The position numbers and the translations under genes are program-made. Positions 1 through 7,294 of a DNA stretch of 64,000 bases are shown here, one piece after another (the first letter of the stretch is position 1; each line of letters opens with the position of its first letter). Origin of the DNA: Deltaproteobacteria bacterium (lineage in GTDB: Bacteria > Myxococcota_A > Polyangia > Polyangiales > Ga0077539); contig JACRDB010000067.1 of assembly GCA_016218725.1 (NCBI GenBank), positions 1-64,000 of the forward strand. Direction: 5' to 3'. The notes under the pieces were generated by a model that saw nothing but the letters and a program-made list of their open reading frames with translations, was not told where the DNA came from and ran no database searches.

Positions 1-84
1 AAAATCGGGGGCAAGGGGAGCCAGACGAGAGCCCTGACTGCGCGGCCTTGCGAGCAGGGTCAGGCCCCCCTTGCCCCCGATTTT
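1..84. repeat. 18-bp perfect inverted repeat with inner stem
   Basis: Bases 1-18 are the exact reverse complement of 67-84, with 48 bases between. Inside the loop, 33-38 (CCTGAC) can pair with 59-64 (GTCAGG), giving a two-tier foldback. The left arm starts at the first base of the window, so the element may extend further left. It lies downstream of the minus-strand anti-sigma gene, so it could be a long terminator or a small palindromic mobile element. No transposase is visible here. Confidence 0.6.
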
Positions 85-173
85 CGGGGGAAAGGGGCAT
101 TGGGGTTAGGGGGCCACCGCCCACGGCCTCGGCGAAGTGCGGCTGTAGTAATAAGCCCGCGCGCCGGTGCCCC

Positions 174-989
174 CTACCGCAGGTCCGAGGCCGCCAGGAG
201 CCGCACCGTGTCCTGCGGAGGCAGGTCGCTCGCGATGGCGTAGCCCACCCCGCGCTGCTGCGTGAAGGTCACCGTGTACCCCCGCGACGACGCCACGTAG
301 AAGCTCCGACCCCCCACCACCTCCCGCACCATCCCGTCGTGAGACACACGGCTGCCGTCAAAGACAAACACGGTCATCCTACGTCCGCCTACATCGTAGT
401 ACAGCGCGGCGGCCACGCGGTCATGGACGTTGGAGATGCGGGCGCCGATGAGCCTGGCGGGCTGGCCCCGGAAGGCCACGGGTTGCACGGGGATGTCCAT
501 CTTGCCCCGGAACCACGCGGACACCGTGGCCGGGTCGCTGGCCTGGACCTCACACGGCAGCTCCCGGGCGTGGCGCTGGACCACGTCTTCCAGCATCGGG
601 ACCATCCCCGCGGAGAGCGTGGGGTCCGTGGTGTTGGCGCCGTCCCGGGTGAAGCGGTGCCCCGCCGTGAGCACCACGCCCGCCAGCGCCGCCCCCGTGA
701 GGACGAAATTGCGCGCGTGGGTCTTGCGCTTCGCGGAGGCCTCCTCCTGGGCGCGGGCGTCCTCCTCCTGGTCGAGGGCGGCCAGCACCCGGAAGCGCAG
801 CGCCGTGGGGGCGCAGTCCTCCCGGAGGCCCGCCAGCGAGCGCTTGACCGCCCGGGTGGAGTCCGCCTCGGCCCTGCAGAGAGGGCAGCGCGCCACGTGG
901 GCGTCCACGCTCATCGCCGCGCTCGGGTCGAGCTCGCCATCCACCCACGGGTCGATCCAGCGCTGGGCCTCGTCGCAATCCAGCCTCAT
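174..989 (-). CDS. zinc-type anti-sigma factor (transmembrane)
   Basis: 271 residues. An N-terminal ZAS-type zinc-binding anti-sigma domain shows H-x3-C-x2-C (HVARCPLC, about residues 29-36). One transmembrane helix follows a basic stretch (about 95-112), and a periplasmic domain of about 150 residues follows. The start ATG overlaps the stop of the sigma gene upstream (ATGA), which indicates translational coupling and fixes the start; reading further upstream in this frame only runs through the sigma gene. It presumably holds the ECF sigma factor at the membrane until a signal is sensed. The periplasmic domain was not assigned to a family, so the signal is unknown. Confidence 0.85.
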   Translation of the reverse strand: MRLDCDEAQRWIDPWVDGELDPSAAMSVDAHVARCPLCRAEADSTRAVKRSLAGLREDCAPTALRFRVLAALDQEEDARAQEEASAKRKTHARNFVLTGAALAGVVLTAGHRFTRDGANTTDPTLSAGMVPMLEDVVQRHARELPCEVQASDPATVSAWFRGKMDIPVQPVAFRGQPARLIGARISNVHDRVAAALYYDVGGRRMTVFVFDGSRVSHDGMVREVVGGRSFYVASSRGYTVTFTQQRGVGYAIASDLPPQDTVRLLAASDLR

Positions 990-1636
990 CCCGTCCGCTC
1001 CCTGCCCTTGCGGAGCTTGTACGCGTCCAGCGACGTCACGGCGTCCATGGTACCCCTCGGGGCCACCGGTTCCGTGGAAACCTCTCCCGAGGGCACCACC
1101 CCCAGCCGCGAGGCCACCGCCCGGCGCGCCCGGTGCAGCCGGGACATCACCGTGCCCATGGGGCACCCCATGGCGTCGGCCACCTCCCGGTAGGTGAGCC
1201 CCTCGATGTCCGCCAGGACCAGCACCACCCGGAAGTCCTCCGGGAGCTCGTCCAGGATCTTTGCCACGGCGCCCTCCAGGAGGTGCCGCTGGGCCACGCG
1301 CTCAGGCTCCCGGTGGGCGCTCATGGACGCCGCGCTCACCCAGCCGTCGGCTACCGGGTCCGTGGCCCCCAGGGCGTGGACGTTCTCCTCCAGCCCCTGG
1401 CGGCGGTACCGCGTGAAGAACAGGTTGGTGAGGATCTTCAGGAGCCACGCCCGGACGTTGGTCCCGGGCTCGTAGCCGTCAAAGAAGCGCCAGGCCTTGA
1501 TCACCGCGTCCTGGACCAGGTCGTCCGCGTCGCTCCCGTTGCGGGTCAGCCTCAGGGCCGAGCGGTGCAGCGCGTCCAGGTGGGGGAGCACCTCGGCTTC
1601 GAAGCGCTGACGGCGGGGGTTGGCAGACTCTCTCAT
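986..1636 (-). CDS. ECF-type RNA polymerase sigma factor
   Basis: 216 residues, the usual size for an ECF sigma-70. Region 2 runs about residues 20-80, including DADDLVQDAVIKAW and NVRAWLLKILTN. Region 4 runs about 118-173, with LPEDFRVVLVLADIEG and the HTH TYREVADAMGCPMGTVMSRL. It is followed by a coupled anti-sigma gene (ATGA) and lies 70 bp downstream of a vWA lipoprotein gene on the same strand. The C-terminal extension of about 40 residues after region 4 is not part of the core family. The regulon is unknown; autoregulation of this locus is likely but not shown by the sequence. Confidence 0.92.
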   Translation of the reverse strand: MRESANPRRQRFEAEVLPHLDALHRSALRLTRNGSDADDLVQDAVIKAWRFFDGYEPGTNVRAWLLKILTNLFFTRYRRQGLEENVHALGATDPVADGWVSAASMSAHREPERVAQRHLLEGAVAKILDELPEDFRVVLVLADIEGLTYREVADAMGCPMGTVMSRLHRARRAVASRLGVVPSGEVSTEPVAPRGTMDAVTSLDAYKLRKGRERTG

Positions 1637-1706
1637 GGGTTCTCCAGGGCCTCGCCTGGACAGGGAAGCACTCCCGGAACCTCGCGCAAGGGGGGGCTAT
1701 TCCCTT

Positions 1707-3470
1707 TTACATACAGTTGAAGCTGGCGGAGATGGTCCGCACCGTGCCCGAGACCAGCCGGGCGCAGGAGGCCCCCCAGAACCGGATCTCCCGGCCGGTC
1801 ATGTCCGTGTAGTCCCAGCCGTCCGTGCGGTTCCTGGGGACCACCGCCCCGTCCAGGGACAGCGTCACCCGCAGCGGGTCCGGGGGCGTGGACGAGAACC
1901 GGTAGGTGCAGCTCCCCGCGGAGGCCGTGATGGCCCTCAGGGCCCCCTCCAGCTCCGCGGTGGAGCCCGCCTCGTAGAAGCGCGAGGCACCAGCCCTGGG
2001 CCTCCCACCGGCGTCCGCCATGGTGTTCAGGGGCCCCACCAGGCTCCGGTCCCCCCCGGGGATCCCCAAGACAAAGGTGTCCACCGCGAGCCCCGTACGA
2101 ATGCCCCGGAGCTGCACCGCCACGTCGTCCACGTCGGTCCCGCAGTTGGGCGCCCCGTCCGTGGCCAGCACGATGAACCGCCGACGGGAGGACGGCGTCG
2201 CCCGGAGGTAGCGCTCCGCGGTCTGCAGGGCCACCAGCGTGGGCGTGGTCCCGTTGGGCGCCCCGGCCGCCAGGCGCGCCGCGATGGCCGCCGCCGACGG
2301 CGCCATGATCGGCAGCTGCGGCGTGGCCGGCACCGAGCACCCACCGGGGTCCGGGTACACCAAAAGCCCCATGAAGAGCGTCACCTCCAGGCTCGGGAGC
2401 ACCGCCCTCACCGCCGTCACCAGCGCGTTCCAGCGCGTGGTCCCGTCCGTGGTCCGGTCGTTCATGCTCCCCGAGCGGTCCACCACGAAGAGCACCTCCG
2501 CGGGCGTCACCGACAGCATGAACCGCTGCCCCCCCGGCATGCACGGCCGGCACTCCGCCCGGCCCGCGCACAGCGGGTCCGTACAGTCCACCCGGCGGTC
2601 GCAGTTGTTGTCCATCCCGTCCGTGCAGTCCTCCGCGCCGGGGAGCACCTGCATCTCGCAGCCGCCGAAGCGCGAGCCCGTGGTCAGCCCCGGCACGCAG
2701 CGCTGCATGCCACTGCGGCACACCCCCACCCCCGCGGTCCCCGTGGGGCCCTCGTAGCAGGGACGGGTCTCCCCGGGGCGGCACTCGCAGCCCTCGTCCA
2801 CGCGGCCGTCGCAGTTGTTGTCCAGGTCGTCGCACTGCTCCGCCGTCGGGAGCTGGGCCCCCATGCACGGCCCCCAGGAGGCCTGACCCCCCACCCCCGG
2901 CACGCACTGCTGCTCGCCCGGGCGGCAGAGCCCCAGCATGCGCGTCGCCGGAGGCCCCGGGTAGCACGCCCGGCGCGCCCCGAGGTCGCACACGCAGCCC
3001 TCGTCCAGCATCCCGTCGCAGTCGTTGTCCACCATGTCGCACTGCTCCAGCGAGGGCATCCCGTGCCCCGCGCAGCGCGACCACTGCCCGAACTCCCCCG
3101 TGCCCTCGCACCGCTGCGAGCCCCACCCGCACGCCCCCACCCCCGCCAGGCGACGGTCCCCCGGAAAACACCGCTGGGCCTCCCCGGGCGGGCACGCGCA
3201 CCCCTCGTCCGCCAGCCCGTCCCCGTCGTCGTCCAGGCCGTTGTCACACTGCTCCCTAGGCCCCAAGGGCCCGCCCCCGCCGTCGTCCGGCGGGAGCTCC
3301 TCGGCGTCCCGCGCGTCCACCCCCGGAGGGCCCCGGTCCGAGACCCCCGTGTCCCGCGCGAGCCCCGGGTCCGGCTCCGTCACGTCCGCGTTCCCCGCCT
3401 CGCACCCCAGCGCCAGGAGCACCCCCAGCGCCCCCAGCAAGCGCCCCGCCGCCGGTCCCTTGGAGCTCAC
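1707..3470 (-). CDS. vWA-domain lipoprotein with MopE-like metal-binding repeats
   Basis: 587 residues from a GTG start, chosen because it places a lipoprotein signal peptide (LLGALGVLLALGC, Cys23) at the N-terminus; the longer reading frame adds about 29 residues that do not look like a signal. A low-complexity Asp/Gly/Pro linker follows. Four or five Cys-rich repeats then carry DNDCDG or DNNCDG calcium-type motifs, as in the myxobacterial and methanotroph MopE-like surface proteins. A von Willebrand factor A domain begins near residue 325 with an intact MIDAS motif (DRSGSM). It is probably outer-membrane-anchored and involved in surface adhesion or metal binding. It lies upstream of the ECF sigma pair on the same strand. 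Confidence 0.85.
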   Translation of the reverse strand: MSSKGPAAGRLLGALGVLLALGCEAGNADVTEPDPGLARDTGVSDRGPPGVDARDAEELPPDDGGGGPLGPREQCDNGLDDDGDGLADEGCACPPGEAQRCFPGDRRLAGVGACGWGSQRCEGTGEFGQWSRCAGHGMPSLEQCDMVDNDCDGMLDEGCVCDLGARRACYPGPPATRMLGLCRPGEQQCVPGVGGQASWGPCMGAQLPTAEQCDDLDNNCDGRVDEGCECRPGETRPCYEGPTGTAGVGVCRSGMQRCVPGLTTGSRFGGCEMQVLPGAEDCTDGMDNNCDRRVDCTDPLCAGRAECRPCMPGGQRFMLSVTPAEVLFVVDRSGSMNDRTTDGTTRWNALVTAVRAVLPSLEVTLFMGLLVYPDPGGCSVPATPQLPIMAPSAAAIAARLAAGAPNGTTPTLVALQTAERYLRATPSSRRRFIVLATDGAPNCGTDVDDVAVQLRGIRTGLAVDTFVLGIPGGDRSLVGPLNTMADAGGRPRAGASRFYEAGSTAELEGALRAITASAGSCTYRFSSTPPDPLRVTLSLDGAVVPRNRTDGWDYTDMTGREIRFWGASCARLVSGTVRTISASFNCM

Positions 3471-3622
3471 CCGCCCAGTGTGCCACACCCGGGACCACAC
3501 CCACACACCCCCGCCCGCCAGGGCGTTTGCTTCACGGTTTTTTGTTTTTGTCAACACAATTCGGAAAGCGTGCCGGGAAATGGATACCTACATCGGATCC
3601 GTGCCATAGGTTCAGGTACGAT
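3471..3622. promoter_or_regulatory. divergent intergenic region between vWA gene and dnaB
   Basis: 152 bp separate the GTG of the vWA gene (minus) and the ATG of dnaB (plus). It contains an AT-rich block at 3536-3561 (runs of T, then CAACACAATT), which stands out in this GC-rich genome and must hold the promoters for one or both genes. I could not place a convincing -35/-10 pair. AGGT at 3614-3617 is the only plausible Shine-Dalgarno element for dnaB. Confidence 0.4.
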
Positions 3623-6600
3623 ATGGGATACGCGGATCGAGAGCGCCGAGGGCCGAGGGACGCGCGGGAGGCGCTGCTGGCGGCGGCGACGCAGCTACAG
3701 TCCGCGGCGTCGGCGCCGGGGCGGGTGCCGCCCCACGACCTGGACGCCGAGCGGGCGGTGCTGGGCGGGATCCTGCTGGACAACGGCGGCCTGGCCACGG
3801 TGGAGAGCATCCTGGTGGCGGGGGACTTCTATCACCCGGCCCACGCGGTGATCTTCGAGGCGATGCACGCCCTGGCGGCGCGGCGCGAGCCGGTGGACGT
3901 GGTCACGCTGGCCTCGGAGCTCCGGGCCCGGGAGCGGCTGAACACCATCGGCGGGGCGCAGTACCTGGGCGAGCTCACGGACACGATCCCCACGATCGCC
4001 CACATCGAGGTGCACGCGCGGATCGTGGCGGACCTGGCGGGCGTCCGGAAGATGATCGAGGTGGCCCACGAGATCGTCGCCCGGGGCTACGGCGACCGGG
4101 GCTCCGCCGAGGAGTTCCTGGACTTCGCCGCGGCGCGGGTCTTCGAGGTGGCCCAGAAGCGCTCCAAGAGCACGCTGGTCTCCCTGGAGCAGGCCATCAC
4201 CGAGGCCTTCGAGCGGCTGGAGAAATCCATGGCCCAGGGCGTGGCCATCAGCGGCACGCCCACGGGCTTCCAGGACCTGGACCGGCTGATCGCAGGCATG
4301 AGCGGCGGGCAGCTCATCGTCCTGGCGGCGAGGCCGGCCATGGGGAAATGTCTCACCGCCGACGCCGAGGTGGTGCTCGAGGACGGCCGGGTGGCCACCA
4401 TGGAGGCGCTCGTCCGGGAGGGCGAGGCCAGGGTGGTCACCCTCCGGGACGACTGGACCCTCGGCCACGCCGCGGTGAGCGCCTTCGTGGACGACGGCGT
4501 CAAGCCCGTGTTCCGCGTGACCACGCGCCTGGGGCGGCAGGTCACCGCCACGGCGCCGCACCCGTTCCGTACGTTGGACGGCTGGCGACCGCTGCACACC
4601 CTGCGGGTGGGCGACCGGGTGGCGGTGCCTCGGGTGCTCCCGGTGGAGGGCCGGCGCCCGCTCAGGGCCTGCGAGGTCACGCTCCTGGCGTACCTCCTTG
4701 GCGACGGCTGCCTGACGCGCGGGACGCCCTCGTTCACCAACACCGACCCGCGCGTACAGGCGGATTTCGCGGCCGCCGTGGGGTCCTTCGGCGGGCTGCT
4801 CGTGCGCCCACGCAGCAGCCTGGGCAGAGCCCCCTCGGTGGCGGTCGCGGCGAACCGCCCGGCCCGGAGCGCGCGCCGGGCGGTCTTCGGCCAGAACCTC
4901 CGAGCCGTGGCGCGCGCCCGAGGTGTTACCGGGCGGTCCCTGGCCGCGGCGGCGGGCGCGTCCCCTCCCCTCGTGACCGCCTGGATGCGAGGCGTGACCG
5001 CGCCGTCCCCGTCGCGCCTCGCGCGGATTTGTGAGGCCCTCGACGTGGCCCCCGAGGCGCTCGCGCCGGGCGGGTCGCCGTGCGGTCGCGCCGGGTCGAA
5101 TCCGCTCACTGCGTGGCTGGAGAGCCTCGGGGTTTGGGGCCTCGACGCACACGCAAAGCACGTACCCGCCGCGGTTTTTACGCTTCCAAGGGCGCAGCTG
5201 GCGCTGTTCTTGAATCGCTTGTTCGCCACCGACGGCTGGGCCTCGGTGCTGGCCACGGGACAGGCCGTCGCGGGGTATTGCTCGGTGAGCGAGCGCCTGG
5301 CGCGGCAGGTCCAGCATCTCCTCCTGCGCTTCGGGGTCCTGGCGCAGCTCCGGCGCCGCCTCGTGCTGTACCAGGGCGACCGGCGCGTGGCCTGGCAACT
5401 CGACGTCACCGACGCGCCTTCCTTGCGGGCCTTCTGCGCCGAGATCGGGATCTTCGGCAAGGAGGTCGCCGTCGCGCGCGTCCAGGACGCGCTGCGGGCG
5501 CGTCGGCCCCACACCAACCGCGACCTCGTCGAGGCGGCGGTCTGGGCGGCGCTCGATGGGGCGCGGGGGGGGCGCTCCTGGGCGGCGGTCGCTCGGGCGG
5601 CGGGGCTCCCAGCGTCCAACCTGCATGTCGGGCGGCGGGGGCTCTCCCGGGAGCGACTCGCGGCCCTCGCGGACGCCGTGGGACACGCGGAGCTCTCGCT
5701 TCTGGCGCGCAGCGATGTCTACTGGGACGAGATCGTCGCGATCGAGGCCCTGGGCGACCAGCAGGTGTACGACCTGACGGTCCCGGAGACGCACAATTTC
5801 GTCGCGAATGATGTCTGCGTGCACAACACCTCGCTGGTGATGAACCTCACGGAGAACGCGGCGATGGCGACCAGCAAGCCCGTGCTGTTCTTCTCCCTGG
5901 AGATGCCGCGGGTGGAGCTCGCCAACCGCATGCTCTGCGGCCAGGCCCGCGTGGACCAGTCGCGGCTGCGCGCCAACCTCCTGACCGGCGACGACCTCAC
6001 GGCGCTCACCCAGGCCGCCAGCCGGATCTTCAGCCTGCCGATCTACATCGACGACTCCGGCGACCTCACGCTCATGGACCTGCGCTCCAAGGCCCGGAAG
6101 ATGAAGGCCGAGCGCGACCTCTCATTGATCATCATTGACTACTTGCAGCTCATGAAGGCCAGCCGCGAGAAGAGCGAGTCCCGGGAGCGGGAAATCTCCG
6201 AGATCTCCCGCGGGCTCAAGGCCCTGGCCAAGGAGCTCGACGTGCCCATCGTGGCGCTGTCGCAGCTCAACCGCGCCTGCGAGACGCGCCCCGGCAAGGA
6301 CAAGCGCCCCATGCTCGCGGACCTGCGGGAGTGCGTCACCGGCGACACCCCGGTGCTCCTCGCGGACGGGCGGAGGGTGCCCATCAAGAGCCTGGTCGGT
6401 GAGACTCCGGAGGTCCTCGCGATGAGCCCCGAGGGGCGCATCGCCCCGGCCGTGAGCGACCAGGTCTGGCGGGTGGGGGTTCGCCCGGTGCTCCGGGTCA
6501 CGCTCGCCAGCGGTCGCTCCGTGCGCGCCACGGCGAAGCACCGGCTCTACGGTGCGAGCGGGTGGGTGCGCGTCGGCGAGCTCGTCGCGGGCGATCGAAT

Positions 6601-7195
6601 CGCCATCGCGAGAGGGCTCCCGGCGCCCGCGGAGCCTGTGGTTGGTCCGGCAGCGAAAGTGCCTTCCTCGGTGGCGGCGACCTCACCCCGCGCTTCCGCG
6701 CCGCCCCTCTCCCTGGCAGGAGAGGGGCTCCAGCTCACGGTCAACGCAGCACCATGCACAGCCCCCTCTCCTGCCAGGGAGAGGGGGCGCGCGGAAGCGC
6801 GGGGTGAGGTCGCCGTAGCCGACAGCGATCTCTTCTGGGACCGGGTGGCGGCCATCGAGCCCGCAGGCGAGGAGGAGGTCTTCGATCTCACGGTCCCCGG
6901 ACCGGCCTCGTGGCTCGCAGACGGCGTCGTCTCGCACAACTCCGGTGCCATCGAGCAGGACGCGGACGTGGTGATGTTCATCTACCGCGACGAGGTCTAC
7001 AACCGCGACTCCGAGGACAAGGGCATCGCCGAGATCATCGTCGCCAAGCAGCGCAACGGCCCCACGGACACCATTCGCCTGCGCTTCGTCCGCGAGCTCA
7101 CCCGCTTCGAGAACCTCGCCACCGACGAGCACGGCTACGCCGACGCCAACGTCTCCGTGGACGATGTCCTCCCGGACGAACACCCCGATGGGTAG
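3623..7195 (+). CDS. dnaB: replicative DNA helicase DnaB with two inteins
   Basis: 1190-residue precursor. Removing inteins of 493 and 203 residues leaves an extein of 494 residues, normal for DnaB. The N-terminal primase-interacting domain (DLDAERAVLGGILLDN) is followed by the RecA-like ATPase domain. Intein 1 splits the Walker A loop (ARPAMGK / TSLVM) and intein 2 lies between Glu and Ser of LADLRE / SGAIEQDAD. Walker B (LIIIDYLQL) is intact between them. ATP binding therefore depends on splicing. The ATG at 3623 was chosen because the family N-terminus begins just after it; 32 upstream codons in frame are out of keeping with DnaB. Codons around Walker B (6121-6150: TCA, TTG, ATT, TTG) are unusually AT-rich for this genome. 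Confidence 0.96.
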   Translation: MGYADRERRGPRDAREALLAAATQLQSAASAPGRVPPHDLDAERAVLGGILLDNGGLATVESILVAGDFYHPAHAVIFEAMHALAARREPVDVVTLASELRARERLNTIGGAQYLGELTDTIPTIAHIEVHARIVADLAGVRKMIEVAHEIVARGYGDRGSAEEFLDFAAARVFEVAQKRSKSTLVSLEQAITEAFERLEKSMAQGVAISGTPTGFQDLDRLIAGMSGGQLIVLAARPAMGKCLTADAEVVLEDGRVATMEALVREGEARVVTLRDDWTLGHAAVSAFVDDGVKPVFRVTTRLGRQVTATAPHPFRTLDGWRPLHTLRVGDRVAVPRVLPVEGRRPLRACEVTLLAYLLGDGCLTRGTPSFTNTDPRVQADFAAAVGSFGGLLVRPRSSLGRAPSVAVAANRPARSARRAVFGQNLRAVARARGVTGRSLAAAAGASPPLVTAWMRGVTAPSPSRLARICEALDVAPEALAPGGSPCGRAGSNPLTAWLESLGVWGLDAHAKHVPAAVFTLPRAQLALFLNRLFATDGWASVLATGQAVAGYCSVSERLARQVQHLLLRFGVLAQLRRRLVLYQGDRRVAWQLDVTDAPSLRAFCAEIGIFGKEVAVARVQDALRARRPHTNRDLVEAAVWAALDGARGGRSWAAVARAAGLPASNLHVGRRGLSRERLAALADAVGHAELSLLARSDVYWDEIVAIEALGDQQVYDLTVPETHNFVANDVCVHNTSLVMNLTENAAMATSKPVLFFSLEMPRVELANRMLCGQARVDQSRLRANLLTGDDLTALTQAASRIFSLPIYIDDSGDLTLMDLRSKARKMKAERDLSLIIIDYLQLMKASREKSESREREISEISRGLKALAKELDVPIVALSQLNRACETRPGKDKRPMLADLRECVTGDTPVLLADGRRVPIKSLVGETPEVLAMSPEGRIAPAVSDQVWRVGVRPVLRVTLASGRSVRATAKHRLYGASGWVRVGELVAGDRIAIARGLPAPAEPVVGPAAKVPSSVAATSPRASAPPLSLAGEGLQLTVNAAPCTAPSPARERGRAEARGEVAVADSDLFWDRVAAIEPAGEEEVFDLTVPGPASWLADGVVSHNSGAIEQDADVVMFIYRDEVYNRDSEDKGIAEIIVAKQRNGPTDTIRLRFVRELTRFENLATDEHGYADANVSVDDVLPDEHPDG
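4349..5827 (+). mobile_element. DnaB intein 1 (Walker A site) with LAGLIDADG endonuclease and inserted HTH
   Basis: 493 residues from Cys1 (CLTADAEVVLEDG) to the terminal His-Asn; the next extein residue is Thr. The Hint blocks are present: block B VTATAPHPFRTLDGW and C-terminal blocks F/G ending in FVANDVCVHN. LAGLIDADG (DOD) motifs are seen at LLAYLLGDGC (about residue 111) and LFLNRLFATDGW (about 286). Between them, about residues 175-240, lies a segment like an XRE/Cro HTH domain (GRSLAAAAGASPPLVTAW then RLARICEALDVAPEAL). A second HTH-like stretch (SWAAVARAAGLPASNL) precedes block F. The endonuclease is likely active, or recently so, since both acidic residues are kept. Confidence 0.92.
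6332..6940 (+). other. DnaB intein 2 (mini-intein, no endonuclease)
   Basis: 203 residues from Cys1 (CVTGDTPVLLADGRR) to the terminal His-Asn before extein Ser. Blocks A, B (VRATAKHRLYGASGW), F (EEEVFDLTVPG) and G (LADGVVSHN) are present and in order, so splicing should be possible. There is no LAGLIDADG domain. Its usual place, between blocks B and F, holds an Ala/Pro/Ser/Arg-rich segment encoded by the nested palindrome at 6677-6813. From memory, the Synechocystis DnaB intein lies in the same loop but two residues further on (RESG/SIEQD), so this insertion point (RE/SGAIEQD) should be compared with known alleles. Confidence 0.9.
6677..6813. repeat. nested palindromic element inserted in the DnaB mini-intein
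   Basis: The 25-base arm 6677-6701 is the exact reverse complement of 6789-6813. The inner arms 6703-6727 and 6761-6788 also pair with a single-base bulge, leaving a loop of about 33 bases (6728-6760). Each inner arm is itself a small hairpin (CCCCTCTCC...GGAGAGGGG). The reading frame stays open through it, encoding a low-complexity Ser/Pro/Ala/Arg segment. This structure resembles REP/MITE-type repeats able to insert within genes. I saw no second copy in this window. Confidence 0.85.
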
Positions 7196-7263
7196 CGTGT
7201 GGGTGGGTGTGCGTGCGTGTAGGTGAGTGCAAGGTACTTCCCGCGGCGGGGTGACCGGGCGTA

Positions 7264-7286
7264 GCCTCCGCGGTCCATACGGAGGC
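7264..7286 (+). promoter_or_regulatory. hairpin sequestering the Shine-Dalgarno of the FadL-like gene
   Basis: GCCTCCG (7264-7270) pairs perfectly with CGGAGGC (7280-7286) around a 9-base loop. The right arm contains GGAGG, 9 bases before the ATG at 7295 and the only good ribosome binding site. If formed, the stem would hide it, suggesting translational control. No known riboswitch or thermometer class is recognised. Confidence 0.5.
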
Positions 7287-7294
7287 GAAGCGGG

